Assembly: GCA_963556145.1 (NCBI GenBank)
Contig: OY744467.1
Coordinates: 3,038,001-3,102,000 of the forward strand
Direction: 5' to 3'
Source: Hygrocybe punicea
Taxonomy: Eukaryota; Basidiomycota; Agaricomycetes; Agaricales; Hygrophoraceae
DNA: 64,000 nt
Positions 63,931 to 64,000 of this stretch are shown here, piece by piece. A model generated the notes under the pieces. That model saw only the letters and a list, made by a program, of their open reading frames with translations. It was not told the DNA's origin and did not search any database. Position 1 is the stretch's first letter. Each line of letters begins with the position of its first letter. The translations under genes were made by a program, and so were the position numbers.

Positions 63931-64000
63931 GGTTTGTCATAGTTAGGGCAGGTCAAGGGTATGCAATACCCCCAGGGGTTAAGATTACGGGTACCACGGG
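63931..64000 (-). other. Upstream flank of the cyclin gene
   Basis: Short flank reaching the window edge; no promoter motif is claimed. Confidence 0.3.

Noticed and set aside
1..64000. tRNA, rRNA or other structural RNA genes
   Set aside because: I looked for A/B-box-like clover-leaf patterns and rRNA-like stretches and saw none, though a covariance-model search was not possible.

Overview
The window is a transposon-dominated stretch of a basidiomycete nuclear genome, almost certainly an agaricomycete. The evidence is 41-59 nt GT-AG introns, Tad1-type LINEs, an Ngaro/DIRS-type tyrosine-recombinase retrotransposon, Ty3/gypsy elements, DUF6589- and integrase-core-type pseudogenes typical of mushrooms, and a few compact host genes. 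I cannot name the species. I see no rRNA, tRNA, CRISPR array or telomere repeat.

Host genes are few. A convergent pair lies at 9.85-10.95 kb: a twin-CX9C NDUFAF8-like mitochondrial protein on + and a Dsc4-like DUF1746 membrane protein on -. A Pcl/Pas1-type cyclin lies at 62.49-63.93 kb (-), with one uncertain exon join. A frameshifted HMG-box fragment sits at 51.5-51.9 kb (-).

Layout. 0-5.4 kb: a broken gypsy polyprotein opened by other repeats (a hAT-like MITE, about 170-bp tandem repeats, a 33-bp minisatellite). 5.7-9.3 kb: GC-rich microsatellite-bearing elements and DUF6589-type and integrase-core pseudogenes decaying mainly by C-to-T changes. 11.1-22.8 kb: a multi-level nest of insertions whose order can be read from 3-bp target duplications; it holds two copies of a long-TIR element and an Ngaro-like retrotransposon with gag, RT-RNase H and recombinase genes. 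23-28 kb: LINE fragments and a gypsy element with open gag and pol, cut by a 100-N scaffold gap at 27882-27981. 28.8-36.4 kb: a candidate giant TIR element holding MITEs, an LTR-like promoter region and a spliced gene of unknown function. 37.8-39 kb: a MITE and an AT-only minisatellite. 39.4-44.3 kb: an LTR element with matching LTRs and a long proline-rich ORF but no recognisable pol, itself split by a hAT-type MITE with a perfect 8-bp target duplication. 45.8-48.4 kb: two very large foldback elements. 50.8-53.8 kb: a minisatellite, the HMG-box relic and a SWIM-type Mutator transposase relic. 54.1-62.4 kb: a TIR element carrying a complete Tad1-type LINE (12-bp target duplication, poly-A tail, one in-frame stop).

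The most unusual signal is shared by otherwise different elements. An interrupted palindrome of about 54 bp (arms ACCTCGCGAAC / GTTCGCGAGGT around ACGTCAATTGACGT, spacing nearly constant) recurs at 8.5, 13.2, 20.1, 28.1, 38.4, 43.0, 53.7 and 62.0 kb. It is usually next to GC-rich triplet-repeat exons that carry credible introns. This suggests a family of gene-bearing non-autonomous DNA elements with exchangeable ends and a common core.
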